64,000 nucleotides of DNA from Bacillota bacterium. Its GTDB lineage: Bacteria; Bacillota; Clostridia; DSM-8532. Below the pieces are notes generated by a model, which did not search any database, was not told the DNA's origin, and saw only the letters and a list, made by a program, of their open reading frames with translations. A program made the position numbers and the translations under genes. Shown one piece after another: positions 16,741 through 24,564 of the stretch (positions within the stretch are counted from its first letter, which is position 1; each line of letters starts with the position of its first letter). Location: positions 229,138 to 293,137 of the forward strand of contig JAEZJF010000015.1 of the NCBI GenBank assembly GCA_023415825.1, given 5' to 3'.

Positions 16741-18411
16741 CTACTCGCCAATGGTTACTATATTTGAAAAATCCGAATAAACATAGCCGGAATCCCGGTT
16801 GTTCGGATCTCCGTAATAGTAAATATAATGTAGCTGCACTTTAAAGCTGTATTTGTGGTTATTGAGATCAATTGCCGTTAAATCCCCATATTCTCCTGCA
16901 TAGGTCGTCACATAAAAGGTATTGCTTTTCCCTGGAACCTTGAAAGAGGGCTCTCCGATTAAATCATCCATATAGCCACCGCCCTCCAGAGTTACCCATT
17001 TACCATCATCAGCTTTAGCGAAATATTCTATAATCGTAATTCCTCCGGTGGGCCGGTTAGCATCCAAATCCAGAGCGGTTTGCGGTAGCTTCACCTGTAA
17101 TTTAAAAGAAGCCAGTTTTTCAGTCTCTCTGGGCCTCTCAAGATAAATCAGCTCTGTTTTTTCAAGGGATGGAGCATCCAGGTACCCGGGCACTCCCTGC
17201 GGAAGCTTGGTTAATGAGGTTGCTGGTGAGCTTGCATGGGTGATATCCTCTGCATCCGTGCTGCTTTCGGTACTGCCGTCGAGAGTGGAACCCTGTGTCG
17301 GTATGTCATAGCCGACTACTTCCTGGGCGCTGGTCGTAGCTTTCGGTAAAAAGTTATAAGCTCTCACAAGGAACATCAAAGCTTGTTCCCTTGTGCAATT
17401 CCCGGTAGGATCAAAGCTGCCTTTTCCGTCACCTACTGTAATGGCATGCTTTGCCATGAATTTGGCGGGTTGGATGGCATAAGATGCAAATTTACTCTGA
17501 TCCTTGAAATCGGGCTGTCCGGTTACATCAAAAACAATATTGGGTAAGCAGGCTTTCAGTGTTCTGGTTATCATGGCGGCCATTTGCTGGCGCATCAGGA
17601 ACGATTTTGGTTCGAATTTGGTACCATCGCCAACACCGGCAGTGATGTTCAGTCCAAAAGCCTTGAGTATTTCGGGATTGGTTGTATCCTTAAAGGTTTT
17701 ATCTGCAGGTTGTGCGGCTGTGCCGGTCACCTTTTCATAAAACTTGACGGCTGCTTCGGCAAATTCCTCACGGGTGATGGGCTTCGTCATATCGGTATCC
17801 TTCAAGATGCCGGGGATAAGACCAAGCTCGTTTGCTTTTTTAAGCTCAGGCTCAGCCCAGGTGCTTGCGTTGGAATAAAAACTGCCTGACCCGATCGTAA
17901 TCGTATTGGAAATAGGGGAGTAGATAGGCTCCACATCCGGCCAGCCCTCGTAATAATCATAGTAGACGCGAAGCCGGTAGGAATAAATATGGTTTTTAAT
18001 ATCAACGGAGGTCAAACTGCCCTCATCTATGGGATCAAACGTGATTGCGAAGGTACCGGCACTAACGGGCGCTTCGCTGTCCTCACCACCAGTGTACACA
18101 TTGATATACCCGCCGCCTCCGAACTCTTCCCAGGAGCCGTTGTCAACCTTAACCGAATAGTCCCAGAATACAGAGCCGCCGCCAGGAGCCTCGCTATCTA
18201 AATTGAGAACGCTTTGAGGAAAATATACTTGGGCCTCAAAATAGGGGCGGCCATCTTCATGTGCTTTTAACTCGATTTTTTGGATGGAAGGAGCTTCCAA
18301 TGAGGAAGGCACACCTTCCGGTAAGGCTGCAAATACAGTAGTAGAAAATACAGTGACTGTGAGAAGTGCTACAACCAATAACAGACATTTTCTAAGATAC
18401 TTGTGATTCAT
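16741..18411 (-). CDS. SLH-domain surface protein with duplicated flanking domain
   Basis: 556-residue exported protein. After the signal peptide (ends near TTVFAALPEG) comes a beta-rich domain beginning LPEGVPSSLEAPSIQKIEL, then three S-layer homology repeats (about residues 195-365; for example GDGKGSFDPTGNCTREQALM), a Ser/Thr-rich linker, and a second copy of the first domain beginning LPQGVPGYLDAPSLEKTEL. Both copies end in a YSxxSNxxTIG motif. SLH triplets bind pyruvylated wall polymers, so this is probably the wall anchor of the cluster; having them in the middle rather than at one end is unusual. AAGGAG before the ATG at 18411 sets the start; the open frame continues to 18468. Confidence 0.82.
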   Translation of the reverse strand: MNHKYLRKCLLLVVALLTVTVFSTTVFAALPEGVPSSLEAPSIQKIELKAHEDGRPYFEAQVYFPQSVLNLDSEAPGGGSVFWDYSVKVDNGSWEEFGGGGYINVYTGGEDSEAPVSAGTFAITFDPIDEGSLTSVDIKNHIYSYRLRVYYDYYEGWPDVEPIYSPISNTITIGSGSFYSNASTWAEPELKKANELGLIPGILKDTDMTKPITREEFAEAAVKFYEKVTGTAAQPADKTFKDTTNPEILKAFGLNITAGVGDGTKFEPKSFLMRQQMAAMITRTLKACLPNIVFDVTGQPDFKDQSKFASYAIQPAKFMAKHAITVGDGKGSFDPTGNCTREQALMFLVRAYNFLPKATTSAQEVVGYDIPTQGSTLDGSTESSTDAEDITHASSPATSLTKLPQGVPGYLDAPSLEKTELIYLERPRETEKLASFKLQVKLPQTALDLDANRPTGGITIIEYFAKADDGKWVTLEGGGYMDDLIGEPSFKVPGKSNTFYVTTYAGEYGDLTAIDLNNHKYSFKVQLHYIYYYGDPNNRDSGYVYSDFSNIVTIGE

Positions 18412-18451
18412 GATGATTCTCCTTTCAATTCTTATGTCAGATTTCAATTGG

Positions 18452-18769
18452 CTACGGGTTATCCTCATCCTGCGGAAGATCCTCCGGTGTAAGCTTTATC
18501 GCACGATATACTCTGCTGACCTCCGCTTCATCGGAAACGCACAGCTTGCAGTAGATGGAGTCAAACAACCTTTTGGCAGTCTTTCGATCAAGAAGCATTG
18601 TTTCCTTTGTCCAACGGGCTGTGTATCCCTTCCGGAACCACTCAAACGCTTTGTACTCATCGTCTGTGAGCAGTGATATCCGCCACTGCTTTTCCTGATC
18701 GGTGTTCATTCCCTCGGGGGGGATGGGGTCATCAACTTTGAGTGGCAAGATTGATTTAAACCATCGCAC
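18452..18769 (-). CDS. Small LuxR-like helix-turn-helix protein
   Basis: 105 residues. The segment LTDDEYKAFEWFRKGYT...LLDRKTAKRLFDSIYCKL follows the four-helix spacing of LuxR/GerE DNA-binding domains (LTxxE at the start, K-L near the end), but the recognition helix is atypical and no sensor domain is present. AAGGAGGG stands 10 nt before the ATG. It is the first gene of the leftward surface operon, 40 nt before the SLH gene, and may be its dedicated regulator. The LuxR membrane protein at 24.5-26.0 kb has the canonical version of the same domain. Moderately sure of the fold, unsure of DNA binding. Confidence 0.6.
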   Translation of the reverse strand: MRWFKSILPLKVDDPIPPEGMNTDQEKQWRISLLTDDEYKAFEWFRKGYTARWTKETMLLDRKTAKRLFDSIYCKLCVSDEAEVSRVYRAIKLTPEDLPQDEDNP

Positions 18770-18860
18770 GGTATCCCTCCTTTCCCGTCTTTATATAACT
18801 CATTTTTGCATCAGATATTTTTGCACTGCAATATCCCAATTTTAGGAGCAAAGGAAAAAT

Positions 18861-18890
18861 ACCCCCTCCCAAAATTGGGAGGGGGGTATA
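18861..18890 (-). terminator. Strong hairpin upstream of the leftward operon
   Basis: ACCCCCTCCCAA pairs with TTGGGAGGGGGGT (one bulged G). On the minus strand it is followed by TATTTTTCC, the form of an intrinsic terminator. It lies 92 nt before the first gene of the operon. CCCAATTTTAGG (18827-18838) can compete with the hairpin's inner arms. It either insulates the divergent TetR side or acts as an attenuator. Confidence 0.5.
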
Positions 18891-18942
18891 AAAATCATGG
18901 AACTTACGAACGAAGCATTCCTAACAAATTATTGAAACATTC

Positions 18943-18998
18943 TTGATTTAACTAACATATGATAGTAAAATAAGCTATAAATATATAACATGTTAGTT
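18943..18998 (+). promoter_or_regulatory. TetR-gene promoter with inverted-repeat operator
   Basis: TTGATT (18943-18948) and TAAAAT (18966-18971) are 17 nt apart. A perfect 9-bp inverted repeat, AACTAACAT (18950-18958, inside the spacer) and ATGTTAGTT (18990-18998), brackets the predicted transcription start. This suits autoregulation by the TetR protein encoded 15 nt downstream. Confidence 0.55.
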
Positions 18999-19013
18999 GA
19001 GGGGTGCTGAAGA

Positions 19014-19625
19014 ATGCTGGAACTAACCGGAACAAAAGAGAGGATATTTGACGTTGCTGTGGACTTGTTTTCCAGACATGGCTATAATGGCGTATCCGTC
19101 AGAAAAATTGCCGATGGGGCTGGAATAAAGGAAAGCTCAATCTATAATCATTTCAAAAACAAAGAAGAAATTCTGCATTACATCTTTGATTGTTTTCAGG
19201 AAGGGATGCGGGAGCAAAGGCCGGATGCATCTGAGCTGGAATATGAAATTGAGTATATGGCTCCCAGAGAGGTGTTCAGGCTGATATTCATCAAGTATGG
19301 GAAAAACAGAAATCCCAGAATTGATAAAATAGCCGCCATTATATTTATGGAGCAATATATCAATCAAAGGGCCAGAAGCTTCGTCAAGGAATTCATGCTC
19401 AAAGAGCCGACGGACTATTATGAGGAAATACTGAAAGCCATGTCCGTAAAAGGGAAGATAAGGAACGATATAAACTTGAAAATAGCAGCGGAAGAATTGA
19501 ATTTTGGTTTCCTTGGTATCATCTTTGATCTTCCGGTTGTAATCCGGGAAGACTGCGATATTTCAACTGTGATTCAGAAATTGTCAAACCATGTGGATTT
19601 TGTATTTGAGCGTATAGAGGTATAA
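19014..19625 (+). CDS. TetR/AcrR family transcriptional regulator
   Basis: 203 residues. The N-terminal HTH is standard: TKERIFDVAVDLFSRHGYNG then VSVRKIADGAGIKESSIYNH and FKNKEEIL. The C-terminal ligand domain is not assignable. GAGGGG lies 9 nt before the ATG. It is divergent from the leftward surface operon and 58 nt upstream of the giant surface-protein gene on its own strand, so it probably controls one or both. Base composition is like the AT-richer backbone, unlike the gene that follows. Confidence 0.88.
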   Translation: MLELTGTKERIFDVAVDLFSRHGYNGVSVRKIADGAGIKESSIYNHFKNKEEILHYIFDCFQEGMREQRPDASELEYEIEYMAPREVFRLIFIKYGKNRNPRIDKIAAIIFMEQYINQRARSFVKEFMLKEPTDYYEEILKAMSVKGKIRNDINLKIAAEELNFGFLGIIFDLPVVIREDCDISTVIQKLSNHVDFVFERIEV

Positions 19626-19683
19626 GTGTTAATCAAATACGGATTTCGGATAATCGGCGTGTAGCAGGATTGGAGGTAACCCC

Positions 19684-22600
19684 ATGAAAAGAATCACTGT
19701 TTTTATTTTGGTAATCGTTATGTTGCTTACTTCATGCGCACCGATGGAAAATATGACATCCCTTGCTCCGAATGAGCAACGGGTAGTTTTATCCACAATG
19801 GCACAGAATGCTGCATTTTTTCCAGAGCTGAAAAACCTTGATACCTCACCGGCTTTTTCAACGCTGGAATATACGGAAAATAATATCGCAACGCTGCCCT
19901 CCGCACCGCTTTTGGAATACGAGTTTCTCCCTGCAAGCCCGCAGTGGTCAAGTCTGGTTTCCGGCGATACGCCCGCTTCCTTTAGCGCCACCTATGAGCT
20001 TGCGGACAATGTGCTGACGGTAAACAAAGAGGTGACCGACAGTATCGCGTCTGCTGGACAGCTTCTGGCCGGGAGCGCTGCGCAAAAGCTGCTCCCAAAC
20101 AGGATTATCGCGGAGGGCGGCTACGTCCCGAGAGCGGTGCTGGACGCGGCGGCGCAGAAAAGGGACCGCGTCGTGGAGAACGGTACCGTGGTCGTGGACG
20201 AATCGTCGGGCACCGCCTTTAAGGTCGTCGCGCCCACCGAGTTTACCGGTGCGTTCGATGCAGATGCGGAACTGCATAAAATGATTGAGCCTCTGGAGGG
20301 TACCTATGCCGTTGCGCAGCCCGAGCTGCATGAGGTGCTTAAGGATTTCAATCTGGGCGGAGCGGAGGGCGAAACCGTCAAGCTGACCCGCGCTAATATT
20401 ACCGAGTTCGCACCAAATGTTGAAAAGAATCTGGTGCAGCCCACCGGCTACAAAACGATGTCTTTCGGAGATTCGTATAAGGGATTCAAGAATTTGTCCG
20501 ACGATCCCTTGATGAAGCTTCAATTTGAAAATGAACGTCTCGACGCCAGGCTGGGGAGCGGCTCGCCGATCTCCGTCACCGTCAGCGGCGGGCTGGGTGT
20601 CGATAAAATCGACGTGTCCGCGCGCTATACAGCCTCCGACGGTTATCACCTTACCATGACGCTCAATCAGGAAAGCTATCTTGTTGTGGAAATGGAAGCG
20701 GAAATCGCGGAGGAAATCATCATCCCCATTTTCGGAATCCATGTCGCCGTCAAGGCGGGAGATAAGGAGATCGCGCGCATCGCGGGCGGCGTATTCGTCA
20801 TCGTGGGGATGGACGGCACGCTCAAGCTGGAGGTTGAAGCCCGCGAATTCTCCTCCACCATCGCCGGCGTGCGCGGGAGCACGAAGTTCTACATCCCCAC
20901 CAGCATCCACCCCGTCTATGACCCTCATTTCGAGAGCGACGGCGATGTGGACATTTCCGGAGATATCGACGGGTACCTTAAATTCGGCCCGATGCTCAAG
21001 CTCGACGTGTTCGGCTTTAAGCTGGTGGGAGCGGGTGCGTTTTTAGGCGTGGGGGCGAGTGTACAGACCGACGGCTATTTCCTGGACGTGGAGCTGTACG
21101 GCCTGCTGCAAGTCTATATCGATTTTCTCGGAAAGCATTTGAGCCTCGTTAATTTCCGCCCCACCATTCTGACCAAAAGGCAGACGGATACGGCGGGCTT
21201 CCAGGTCACCTTCCTTGAAGCCTACGTGTACCCCGGCCGCGTAGGCGGAATCTTGAAAATGGACCCGCCCGGCAAGGGTCAGCCGTATGTCGTCGCTGAA
21301 AACATCCCGTACCGGATTCTGGTTGTGTCCGCAGGTGAAACCTTCGATCCGAACGTTGCGGGGGATATCAACAAGCCGGCCATCCGGAAATATCCTGCCG
21401 ACGGCTACGCCCTGACCAATGCCGAGGGGGAATTCATCCAGATGGACGACACCATCATCTTCGGCGGAGAGGTCGCCTATCTGGAGTTCCAGTGGTTGGG
21501 CAAATCTTACTTCAGCGCACCCGTCTCGCCTACACTTCCTTTTGAAAAGGCTGCCATCACCGAGGCGGACTATTTCAACGACTATGTGAAGGGTGAGGTA
21601 CAGCCCATCCGCGTCATCAACTGGTACGCGGGGCCAAACGACCCGCCCTATGAGTGGGTGTATTATGGGAACGGCCTCATCACCCTTAATCCATATTTAA
21701 GCACGACTTGGAATATCCACATACCCTACGGCGGGCAGGCGCGCACCCTGACGGATGAAAAAGGGCGCTTCGACACCAGAAACACATTGATGAGTGCCGT
21801 CCCGTCCATTCCGCTGCAAAACCAGTATTTCGATGTATATGAAAACGCCGAAGATCACGGCAGCGCGGGCGGTTTCGACTTCCGGCTGGATTACAATAAT
21901 GCGACCAGCGGTGACAGAATCCAATGCAAGACCACGTCGCCCCTGCTCTTTACCCGCTTGGTAGAAGAGGTGCCGGACTCCTATGAACGCTATGAGGAGG
22001 GTGGGAAGTTCATCGACCGGATGAGTTACGATGAATACATTTGGATCGTCAACCCGCATGGCACACGTACGGTCACGGAGGCCGAGTTCGGTTATAGAGG
22101 CGGCATGTTTTCCACACAGGACTATATTTGGGACTTAGACGACAGCAAGGTACCACGGTTTGAATACGAAACGGCTTTTACACCCAATTCGGACGCTCCG
22201 CTTATCGATAAGAGCGGTGTGCCCATCCTTGGCAAATGCACGCTTACCCCCGTGCTGGATGAAAACGGGGGCCCTACCGGTGCTACGCTGTTTACCCAGC
22301 GTGTCACCGTGGAATGGGTGTGGCAGGAGCACCCGAACCCGGTAAAGATCACGAGCGCCGACCATACCGCAGCCACGACTGCTGGCGGAAGCTTTCAGGC
22401 GACAGCCGACGGTTACGCGCCCTTTGCCTTCACGCTCTCAGGCGCACCGCAGGGTGTGGCGTTCCAAAGAAACAGCCTTGGTATAAATACCGGTCTGATG
22501 ATAATCCCCAAAGGACTGGTGGAAGGGGAATACAAGTTCACTATACGCGCCTCGGAGGATCGGACGCTTTCGCTGGTTCACGATCTGCCCGGCGTAAGCG

Positions 22601-24564
22601 TGAACTACGATCCATACGGGGGCAACGACCCGTCGCCGCCTGATGAGCAGATATTTACGCTGTCTATTACGGAGTCCTCGCAACCGCCTGAGTCCTCGCA
22701 ACCGCCTGAGTCCTCGCAGCCGCCTGAGTCCTCGCAGCCGCCTGAGCCCTCGCAACTACCTGAATTCTCGCAGCCACCTGAACCCTTGCGGACAGTACCC
22801 GAGATCGCTGCGGCGCGCCACGGCTATCGGTTTGCCATGACGGCGGGAGAAGATGATCTGAACGTAGTCATTTCGGCCACGGGCAGCACGCCCATTACAT
22901 GGTCGCTAACATCAACCAACGGAGGCTGGATTCCACCGGAAATAGGCATAGACGCCCAAAACGGCCTGCTGAAAGTCAAAAAAACCATAGCAGCCGGTAC
23001 ATATTACCTCACCATCAAGTCGGAAAACGATGTTGGTAGTGATATGCAGGAGTGTGTTCTCACCGTCGCGGAAGCACGTACGGCCCCTTTGATTGCTGAG
23101 GCGGAACACGGCGACATCTTTACCAAGCTCGTTGGCGGTGGTGATTTGGTTGTTCCGATCGAGGCGGTCGGCAGCTTGCCGATCTCCTGGTCTTTAGAGC
23201 AAAAGAGCGAACGCTACTTGATACCGGAGGAGGTCACGATAGACCCCGTTACGGGTGTGTTGACGGTGAAGGAGGGAATCGAAGCGGGAAATTATTCCTT
23301 CGTCATCCGGGCGGAAAACGATGTGGGCTTTGATACGCAGGAATGCGCGCTCAAGGTCATGTCGCTCAGCATACCGCCCCGGCGCCCCGGTCTGCCCCTG
23401 CGTCCCAGCCTGACCGCGCCATCTAGCAGCTCCGGGCAGGTTGCGCAGCTGAATGCGGTGTTCGGAGGGAAAATGCCAATCGCGGTGCAGATGTCCGCGC
23501 AAACCACGCAAGCGCCCCTCAATTCGGTGAGGCTGCGGTGGGAGGACGATAAGGACATCTATACCAAAGAGCGCTTTACGGTCAATGGCGCGCTCTATGT
23601 GCGCTGGCACGCATTCCCGGTGGTTGTCGTGCGCGGCTCGGAGCCCTTTAGCTACTATGGTGACTATATCAGTGCAGCTACCGAGCAGCGTTTCTATGAC
23701 GCCTCTCCCCGCTGCGACAATTATCATCACTGGGCCGATCCCCTGCCTAAAGCGATACGCGATAAGCTGCTGCAAGAGCTGAAAAAGCAGATGACCGAGC
23801 TTTCGCGCACCGATTTACTCCTCAGTGGGATGCTCAACACCGAGACGCTTTTGGAGGAGATGAACAACTACTCCGTCAATCAGATCGAGGACGGCTTTAG
23901 CTACCTCGAATACGGCTCGTTAATTGACCAGATGGCTGCGCAAAAGGGCGGCTCCTTTGAAGTGGAGTTGAACGACCGCACCGGCACAATCGTGACGGGC
24001 AAATACTTCGCCGGCCTGCAAAACAACAAAGCTGCTCAAGTCTCTTTCCGTCAGGAAGGCGTGCGAATTACATTTAACGGGAAGGATATCAAAACCTCCT
24101 CCGAATATGATATGCTGGATTTCGGCTATTACGCCGGTGCGTTCAATGAGCAGCAAATGCTGTCCGCAGCCGGTTCGAGCGGTGAGAGCTTCACCTACGC
24201 TTTTGCCTACCACGGCGAGCTTCCCGGCACGGCTACCTTTGAAGTATCCACCGGTATTGCCGAGGGCACGCAGGTGAATGTCTATAAATACGACGCCACA
24301 ACCAACGAATTTACCCTGATAGCCGGAAATATCGCTGTGGGCGCAGGCGGCGTTGTGACCTATAAAAACAACACGATGTCCGAATATCTCATTACTACAG
24401 AGATGATTGACGGCGCGCAGAAATCGGTTATGGTGGGCCGACAGAGCTTTGCACCGAAAAATCCCTGGCTGCCGGCTGTCATCATCGGCTTTGCGGCGGT
24501 AGGTATAGCCGTGGTTATATGGGTTTTCCTGCGCCGAAGGAATCGGACGAAGAAGGCTCAATGA
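19684..24564 (+). CDS. Giant surface lipoprotein with C-terminal membrane anchor
   Basis: 1626 residues. Lipobox MLLTSC (Cys18) follows a hydrophobic signal. Residues about 30-960 are beta-rich without a recognised domain. A putative-Ig-like segment precedes six PPESSQ-type hexapeptides (about 997-1032). Two homologous Ig-like domains follow (about 1038-1230; both contain an ITWSL/ISWSL core and end SENDVG/AENDVG). The extreme C-terminus has a membrane helix (AVIIGFAAVGIAVVIWVF) and basic tail RRRNRTKK. Having both lipid and helix anchors is unusual. AGGAGG-like AGGAGGT stands upstream of the ATG. The DNA becomes markedly GC-rich from about 19.98 kb, unlike both flanks. The last 50 nt overlap the convergent LuxR gene. 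Function unknown; adhesion or a wall-spanning role are guesses. Confidence 0.78.
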   Translation: MKRITVFILVIVMLLTSCAPMENMTSLAPNEQRVVLSTMAQNAAFFPELKNLDTSPAFSTLEYTENNIATLPSAPLLEYEFLPASPQWSSLVSGDTPASFSATYELADNVLTVNKEVTDSIASAGQLLAGSAAQKLLPNRIIAEGGYVPRAVLDAAAQKRDRVVENGTVVVDESSGTAFKVVAPTEFTGAFDADAELHKMIEPLEGTYAVAQPELHEVLKDFNLGGAEGETVKLTRANITEFAPNVEKNLVQPTGYKTMSFGDSYKGFKNLSDDPLMKLQFENERLDARLGSGSPISVTVSGGLGVDKIDVSARYTASDGYHLTMTLNQESYLVVEMEAEIAEEIIIPIFGIHVAVKAGDKEIARIAGGVFVIVGMDGTLKLEVEAREFSSTIAGVRGSTKFYIPTSIHPVYDPHFESDGDVDISGDIDGYLKFGPMLKLDVFGFKLVGAGAFLGVGASVQTDGYFLDVELYGLLQVYIDFLGKHLSLVNFRPTILTKRQTDTAGFQVTFLEAYVYPGRVGGILKMDPPGKGQPYVVAENIPYRILVVSAGETFDPNVAGDINKPAIRKYPADGYALTNAEGEFIQMDDTIIFGGEVAYLEFQWLGKSYFSAPVSPTLPFEKAAITEADYFNDYVKGEVQPIRVINWYAGPNDPPYEWVYYGNGLITLNPYLSTTWNIHIPYGGQARTLTDEKGRFDTRNTLMSAVPSIPLQNQYFDVYENAEDHGSAGGFDFRLDYNNATSGDRIQCKTTSPLLFTRLVEEVPDSYERYEEGGKFIDRMSYDEYIWIVNPHGTRTVTEAEFGYRGGMFSTQDYIWDLDDSKVPRFEYETAFTPNSDAPLIDKSGVPILGKCTLTPVLDENGGPTGATLFTQRVTVEWVWQEHPNPVKITSADHTAATTAGGSFQATADGYAPFAFTLSGAPQGVAFQRNSLGINTGLMIIPKGLVEGEYKFTIRASEDRTLSLVHDLPGVSVNYDPYGGNDPSPPDEQIFTLSITESSQPPESSQPPESSQPPESSQPPEPSQLPEFSQPPEPLRTVPEIAAARHGYRFAMTAGEDDLNVVISATGSTPITWSLTSTNGGWIPPEIGIDAQNGLLKVKKTIAAGTYYLTIKSENDVGSDMQECVLTVAEARTAPLIAEAEHGDIFTKLVGGGDLVVPIEAVGSLPISWSLEQKSERYLIPEEVTIDPVTGVLTVKEGIEAGNYSFVIRAENDVGFDTQECALKVMSLSIPPRRPGLPLRPSLTAPSSSSGQVAQLNAVFGGKMPIAVQMSAQTTQAPLNSVRLRWEDDKDIYTKERFTVNGALYVRWHAFPVVVVRGSEPFSYYGDYISAATEQRFYDASPRCDNYHHWADPLPKAIRDKLLQELKKQMTELSRTDLLLSGMLNTETLLEEMNNYSVNQIEDGFSYLEYGSLIDQMAAQKGGSFEVELNDRTGTIVTGKYFAGLQNNKAAQVSFRQEGVRITFNGKDIKTSSEYDMLDFGYYAGAFNEQQMLSAAGSSGESFTYAFAYHGELPGTATFEVSTGIAEGTQVNVYKYDATTNEFTLIAGNIAVGAGGVVTYKNNTMSEYLITTEMIDGAQKSVMVGRQSFAPKNPWLPAVIIGFAAVGIAVVIWVFLRRRNRTKKAQ
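22672..22779 (+). repeat. 18-bp tandem repeat encoding PPESSQ
   Basis: Six consecutive 18-nt units of the form GAGTCCTCGCAACCGCCT. The first four are nearly identical (only a CAA/CAG change), the last two diverged. The unit length keeps frame, so copy number can vary without truncating the protein. Confidence 0.9.

Noticed and set aside
19948..20928. 326-codon open frame on the minus strand
   Set aside because: Shadow of the GC-rich giant gene; composition and amino-acid make-up are those of an antisense frame, with no ribosome-binding site.
22672..22779. CRISPR-like short repeats
   Set aside because: The repeats are contiguous, have no spacers and are in frame within a protein-coding gene.
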